Under the pieces are notes generated by a model. That model was not told the origin of the DNA, did not search any database, and was given only the letters and a program-made list of their open reading frames with translations. From Parcubacteria group bacterium GW2011_GWA2_47_7 (GTDB lineage Bacteria; Patescibacteriota; Minisyncoccia; Phycocordibacterales; UBA6899): a stretch of DNA of 10,246 bases. Of this stretch, positions 7,292-10,246 are shown one piece after another. Position 1 is the first letter of the stretch, and each line of letters starts with the position of its first letter. Position numbers and translations under genes: made by a program. The DNA is taken from NCBI GenBank assembly GCA_000999395.1, contig LCOM01000017.1, positions 1 through 10,246 of the forward strand, in the 5' to 3' direction.

Positions 7292-7936
7292 TCAACTCAC
7301 ACTCGACCATGCTTTTTTACTGAAAAACAACGTCCCCCAAAGCGCGGCGTACACGACGCCGATGATCCAACCCATGATGTAGAGGACCTGAACGTCTTTG
7401 CTCGTAATGAGCAAAATCCCGCCTACGACCTCCGCAATAAGTCCGTACCGAATAAGAGTTGAGTATGGCGCCTTGAACCGCGAAGCGACGATGTCTATGA
7501 CGGGGAATGCGACAAACGCCAGTGCGAAAATATAGAGCATCTGTACAAGCGGCGTGAGGTTAAAGAACAGGAGGCCTTCTGGAGAAATGTCCCCTGACGC
7601 CGGATCCCCATATCTTCCGACGTAGAATATTCCCAGGATAGCGACGACACCAAGCATGGTCACCAAAGAACGAGCGCCGGACGCGACTTGTTGAAGAGAG
7701 GCGTAGAGAAAGAAAACAAAAGAGACGAGAAGTGCGATCGCACCAAAAGTTATGAAGTTGAGCAACTGGTCGGGGTTGAGGTAGCCAAGAGTCCACATGG
7801 CGAATGCGAGAGCGTCTAGCAAAAGACCGATGCCGAAGTATCTAAAAACTGGATCGCTTCTGCGCACGAATTTACTCCCCAAAAGAACGGTCGCGAGTAC
7901 GTTGTGAACAAAAAACAGAACTACAGATACATTCAT
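7292..7936 (-). CDS. Seven-TM membrane protein of unknown function
   Basis: I do not recognise this 214-residue protein. Hydrophobic segments lie at about 3-20, 30-50, 57-82, 89-105, 121-152, 160-178 and 181-206, giving roughly seven membrane helices. A short polar loop around 106-119 (YGDPASGDISPE) is the only sizeable soluble stretch. There are no conserved His, Asp or Cys clusters suggesting catalysis. The layout resembles the 7-TM sensory input modules that precede histidine kinases in many bacteria, but no kinase domain follows. The start is ATG at 7936 with no good Shine-Dalgarno sequence. It ends 68 nt before the SDR start on the same strand with no obvious terminator between, so it may be the first gene of the operon. 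Composition is like the downstream cluster. Confidence 0.75.
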   Translation of the reverse strand: MNVSVVLFFVHNVLATVLLGSKFVRRSDPVFRYFGIGLLLDALAFAMWTLGYLNPDQLLNFITFGAIALLVSFVFFLYASLQQVASGARSLVTMLGVVAILGIFYVGRYGDPASGDISPEGLLFFNLTPLVQMLYIFALAFVAFPVIDIVASRFKAPYSTLIRYGLIAEVVGGILLITSKDVQVLYIMGWIIGVVYAALWGTLFFSKKAWSSVS

Positions 7937-7974
7937 ATGGATAAGGGTTTTAGGAGCCAGTTGATATGTTTAAA

Positions 7975-8003
7975 ATCATACACCTTCTGCCAGTATGCGA
8001 TAA
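7975..8003 (-). promoter_or_regulatory. Candidate sigma70-type promoter for the 7-TM gene and cluster
   Basis: Read on the minus strand, TATGAT (7980-7975, five of six matches to the -10 consensus) is preceded by a 17-bp spacer and TTATCG (8003-7998, three of six matches to -35). It would start transcription about 30 nt before the ATG at 7936. It lies in the only divergent spacer upstream of the cluster, which supports it by position. The -35 element is weak. Confidence 0.3.
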
Positions 8004-8007
8004 TACT

Positions 8008-8013
8008 TATACA
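8008..8013 (+). promoter_or_regulatory. Candidate -10 element of the PlsC-family gene
   Basis: TATACA lies 8 nt before the ATG at 8022; a second AT-rich hexamer, GATAAT, sits at 7999-8004. No convincing -35 is seen at 16-18 bp. With the first hexamer, transcription would start at or near the ATG at 8022, implying a leaderless mRNA or use of the second in-frame ATG at 8040. Confidence 0.22.
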
Positions 8014-8021
8014 CATACCCT

Positions 8022-8717
8022 ATGCGTAGACACGGGATCATGCCAAATGTACTCCAGCGTCTCGCATGGGGACCCGTAAGGTTGATATTGAAGTTGTTTG
8101 CTGGCTTGGAGGTTAGGGGGCTAGAAAATCTCAAACGCATTCGCGGCAATATGATCATCGCCAGTAACCACGCGAATCAGCTTGATCCTATTCTTATTGT
8201 GGCGTGTTTCCCGTTCTTCTCAAAACATTTGCCTCTTGTGTTCGGCTCCCGTGAGAAAGATTTTTATGCGAAGAGCGGCTGGCGGCGTTTGATTTACGGA
8301 GGACTCTTCTTCCGGCTGATGGGTGCGCACCCGATGTATGCAGGGCTGCGAGATTACGAATCTGCTCTCCGGCATCATCTTGAGTTTGCGCGTAACGGTA
8401 AAAGTGTTTGTATTTTCCCTACGGGAAAGCAGAAGATCCGTCAAGAAATGTTGAGGGCTGGCGGAGGCGTTGGATACCTCGCATATGCGACGAATCTGCC
8501 GATACTCCCCGTGAGGATTTGCGGGCTTGAGAATGTGACCTTTCTTTCTGTATGGACGGGCAAACACAAAGTTACGGTGACTTTCGGTGAACCTATCCAC
8601 TCGCGCGACATCTTCGTCAATGCCGAGTTCGTGACACTGAGCGAAACGCAGAACGACTACCGCGAAGCCGCGACGAATCTCATGAACAAGATACATTCGC
8701 TCACGAACGAGCGGTGA
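8022..8717 (+). CDS. PlsC/LPLAT-family 1-acylglycerol-3-phosphate acyltransferase-like protein
   Basis: 231 residues from ATG 8022; a second in-frame ATG at 8040 (Met7) is a plausible start, with CGGG just ahead of it. The protein shows the acyltransferase signature NHANQLD (49-55; the H-x4-D catalytic pair is His50 and Asp55), a GLRDYESAL block (108-116) in the place of motif II, and an ILPV motif IV (161-164). Motif III reads FPTGK (122-126) where the family normally has FPEG, so the conserved Glu is Thr. This family transfers an acyl chain from acyl-CoA or acyl-ACP to lysophosphatidic acid or related lysolipids at the inner membrane. Length is normal. It diverges from the lipid-like cluster across an 85-nt spacer, so it may be co-regulated with it, acylating either ordinary phosphatidate precursors or the cluster's product. 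Confidence 0.87.
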   Translation: MRRHGIMPNVLQRLAWGPVRLILKLFAGLEVRGLENLKRIRGNMIIASNHANQLDPILIVACFPFFSKHLPLVFGSREKDFYAKSGWRRLIYGGLFFRLMGAHPMYAGLRDYESALRHHLEFARNGKSVCIFPTGKQKIRQEMLRAGGGVGYLAYATNLPILPVRICGLENVTFLSVWTGKHKVTVTFGEPIHSRDIFVNAEFVTLSETQNDYREAATNLMNKIHSLTNER

Positions 8718-9885
8718 GCGCTCGGACGCCCGCCGAGCGCCGGACGATGAGGACGCTGTAGATGATGAGAAGGACGAGCCCGACCGTCGGCAGACCCGCG
8801 AGGCCGAGAAGTTGGATGAACGGAATAAAATTGAGGAGGAACAGCAGGTTTCGGAGGATGATGACCGCGAATATCCCGGAGTCAGAGCTCGATGCGGTCG
8901 TCGCGAATCTCCTCCGATAGATGAAGGTCTCTTGCGCAAAAAAGAGAAGGAACACGGCCAGCACTACGAACATGATGTACAAGAAGCCGACGAGATCGGG
9001 GCTTCCGATCGCGATGCCGAGGTCGAGCCCAAAAACAAGCCCGAGATAGATGACGAGAAATACGATGTTGGTGCGAAGGATGTACTTGGTCCATGTGCGA
9101 TTGAGGCCCGGCGTCGTGGTTGCCGCTTGGACGGTTTGGACGGGCGTAGCAACGGGGGCAGTCGCGATCGTTGGCGCCGAAGCTGGCGTGCCGACCAAGC
9201 TGACCGTGTCCTCCTGTTGCCCATAGTATCTGTTGGCGCTCGGCGAGAATGCGAAGCAGAGGGCGAGGACCTGAGTGATAGGCGCCGCGAGCAGGAAAAA
9301 TGATGCAGGCTGGAAGGTAAAGATGAGGCCGATAGCACCCGCCACGATGCCGAAACCCCCGAGTGCGAAGAAGGCGATAAGGACCCAGCGCGCCCAATTC
9401 ATGCGCTTTCTGACGGCCAGCCACGTGAGAACGACCGTGCCGAGCGCGAACGGTATTTGTGTGAGGAGCGGCAATTGGAGGGATTCGAGCGACAAAGTTC
9501 CCGATACGGACCACATGCGCGCATAGGTCGCGATAATGCCTGCAAGAACGCTCGCGTACGAAAGGATCTCGAACGCTCGTAGGCTCCCGGGAATATCGAT
9601 GTGCCCTATAGCGCGCGCGGCATTCGCTGTCACCTTCGGCTCTACGATGGGCTGGATACCAGTGGACTGAAGTACGGGGAATGCTGCCACGACCGGTGCG
9701 GGCGCGACGGCTGCGACTGGTGCCGATGGCGCGGCGAGCGCGGCGAAAGCTTGGTCGACATGCTCTTTGGGCCATTTTGCGGACGCGAGCGCTACACGGA
9801 TGGCATTTTCCGAAATACCTGTCTTCAATTGCGAATCTATGTACGCGATGAGTTCGTCGGACATATCGTCAACATATTGTGGCAT
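8701..9885 (-). CDS. Eight-TM membrane protein with N-terminal UBA-like helical module
   Basis: 394 residues in a clearly GC-rich gene. Residues 8-50 form a soluble helical module (DELIAYIDSQL, then G-x-S-x-x-x-I, then W-x-x-x-x-V-x-x-A). Similar UBA/CUE-like modules recur at the front of membrane proteins in Patescibacteria. An Ala/Pro/Val linker follows (51-72). Membrane segments lie near 104-123, 137-158, 164-190 and 192-213; after a second Ala/Thr/Pro linker (222-260) there are four more near 268-293, 297-317, 338-359 and 362-383. The protein thus looks like two four-helix blocks joined by a flexible tether. ATG at 9885 has AGGA 11 nt upstream; an in-frame ATG at 9864 is the alternative. 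Its end overlaps the end of the convergent acyltransferase gene by 17 nt. Function unknown; I see no catalytic motif. Confidence 0.82.
   Translation of the reverse strand: MPQYVDDMSDELIAYIDSQLKTGISENAIRVALASAKWPKEHVDQAFAALAAPSAPVAAVAPAPVVAAFPVLQSTGIQPIVEPKVTANAARAIGHIDIPGSLRAFEILSYASVLAGIIATYARMWSVSGTLSLESLQLPLLTQIPFALGTVVLTWLAVRKRMNWARWVLIAFFALGGFGIVAGAIGLIFTFQPASFFLLAAPITQVLALCFAFSPSANRYYGQQEDTVSLVGTPASAPTIATAPVATPVQTVQAATTTPGLNRTWTKYILRTNIVFLVIYLGLVFGLDLGIAIGSPDLVGFLYIMFVVLAVFLLFFAQETFIYRRRFATTASSSDSGIFAVIILRNLLFLLNFIPFIQLLGLAGLPTVGLVLLIIYSVLIVRRSAGVRALTARS
8718..8740. other. GC-rich perfect stem-loop immediately after the PlsC-family stop codon
   Basis: GCGCTCGG (8718-8725) pairs perfectly with CCGAGCGC (8733-8740) around a 7-nt loop, starting one base after the TGA at 8715-8717. 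A second smaller hairpin, CGCTC (8698-8702) with GAGCG (8709-8713), precedes it and spans the stop codon of the convergent gene. Neither strand has a following T tract, so it is not a standard intrinsic terminator. It could still slow or end the two convergent transcripts. Confidence 0.4.
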
Positions 9886-9915
9886 ATATCGGACAATCCT
9901 CTAGCGTATGTCGTG

Positions 9916-9921
9916 TACAAT
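9916..9921 (+). promoter_or_regulatory. Candidate -10 element of the right-edge gene
   Basis: TACAAT (five of six matches to TATAAT) ends 6 nt before the ATG at 9928, which would place the transcription start at the start codon. No good -35 is present at normal spacing. A 6-bp inverted repeat, CGGACA (9890-9895) and TGTCCG (9921-9926), brackets this 42-nt divergent spacer and could be an operator, but so short a repeat may be chance. Confidence 0.25.
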
Positions 9922-9927
9922 GTCCGC

Positions 9928-10246
9928 ATGTCCCCTATGGGAGCGCCCTCGAGCGGCGATAGGATGCTCGCCGGTGCGATAAGTGTCGTCGCCGTCATTC
10001 TCGTCGCTGTCGGCGGGCTCGGTCTCATGGGTAAATTTTCGATATTGAAGGACGAGACGAATGCACTGAACGCGCAAGTCGCAGCAACGCCGGATGTAGT
10101 CCTTGAGACGTATGCGTGCGACGCGGGCGGCTTCGAGTGGCGCGTCATGGAGCATGACGAAGTACAGGGCGGAGGTCACGCGGGAGGTGGGGGAAGTATC
10201 CTCACGCTTCGAAGCCTTGGACTCTATAAGAACGGCACGCTCGTGC
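9928..10246 (+). CDS. Membrane-anchored exported protein, C-terminus beyond window
   Basis: Partial: the first 106 codons are visible and the frame is still open at the window end. ATG at 9928 is preceded by a -10-like TACAAT; GTG at 9913 is an alternative in-frame start. A short polar N-terminus (1-12) is followed by a single hydrophobic helix, about 14-34, rich in Val, Ala and Gly, then KFSILKDETNALNAQV, which may be a short coiled stretch. The rest should face outward. It contains TYACDAGGFEW (61-71) and a Gly/His-rich loop (80-89: QGGGHAGGGG). The Y-x-C-D-x-G piece recalls the start of the MliC-type lysozyme inhibitor domain, but the following residues do not clearly fit, so I leave it unassigned. 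The high-GC codon use matches the neighbouring minus-strand gene. Confidence 0.7.
   Translation, partial: MSPMGAPSSGDRMLAGAISVVAVILVAVGGLGLMGKFSILKDETNALNAQVAATPDVVLETYACDAGGFEWRVMEHDEVQGGGHAGGGGSILTLRSLGLYKNGTLV

Noticed and set aside
8220..8939. Minus-strand open frame of 239 codons across the PlsC-like gene end
   Set aside because: Ser/Arg-rich N-terminus and no domain signature; it is antisense to a gene with clear acyltransferase motifs.
8882..9775. Long minus-strand open frame (297 codons) inside the 8-TM gene, and a plus-strand one at 8812-9303
   Set aside because: Both translate to Arg/Ser/His- or Glu/Arg-rich low-complexity sequence and exist because the GC-rich coding sequence has few stops in any frame. 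The 394-codon frame has a coherent membrane-protein pattern.
9928..10246. MliC-type lysozyme inhibitor domain in the right-edge protein
   Set aside because: Only the Y-x-C-D-x-G piece fits. The expected second half is not seen before a Gly/His-rich loop, and the gene is incomplete.

Overview
This is a bacterial chromosomal window, probably from a member of the Candidatus Patescibacteria (CPR; Parcubacteria-like). The evidence for that is indirect. It includes tightly packed genes, Shine-Dalgarno signals that are mostly weak, normal use of TGA as stop (so not the recoded Gracilibacteria/Absconditabacteria), and a multi-pass membrane protein with a short helical UBA-like N-terminal module and Ala/Pro linker of a kind common in those genomes. 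No 16S rRNA or ribosomal protein gene is present, so the placement is an inference.

Positions 1-7223 hold one minus-strand gene cluster. In transcription order it runs: NAD-dependent extended SDR (6273-7223), BtaA-like/DUF3419 aminocarboxypropyltransferase (5204-6283), UbiA-type prenyltransferase (4311-5207), rifampin-phosphotransferase-like ATP-grasp/phosphohistidine protein (2057-4318), two-domain GNAT acyltransferase (1049-2053), CTP-dependent dolichol/phytol-kinase-family protein (426-1043), and an alpha/beta hydrolase cut by the window edge (<1-371). The first four genes overlap by 4-11 nt and the next two gaps are 3 and 5 nt, so this is almost certainly one operon. A 7-TM protein of unknown function (7292-7936) lies 68 nt upstream on the same strand and may be the first gene.

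Taken together the genes look like a pathway for a prenylated or otherwise unusual membrane lipid or small molecule. A prenol kinase would supply prenyl (di)phosphate, UbiA would attach it to an acceptor, the BtaA-like enzyme would add a 3-amino-3-carboxypropyl group from SAM, and the GNAT, SDR, Rph-like phosphotransferase and hydrolase would tailor the product. I do not recognise this combination as a described pathway; the product and reaction order are inference.

Divergently transcribed from the 7-TM gene is a PlsC/LPLAT-family acyltransferase (8022-8717, plus strand). Its end overlaps tail-to-tail by 17 nt with a GC-rich 8-TM membrane protein gene on the minus strand (8701-9885). A 42-nt divergent spacer follows, then a membrane-anchored protein gene on the plus strand that runs off the right end (9928->10246). 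GC content rises sharply at about 8,700: sampled 60-base lines are about 35-52% before it and about 60-70% after it. No stretch longer than 300 bases lacks a gene. I saw no tRNA, rRNA, CRISPR array, insertion sequence or transposase.
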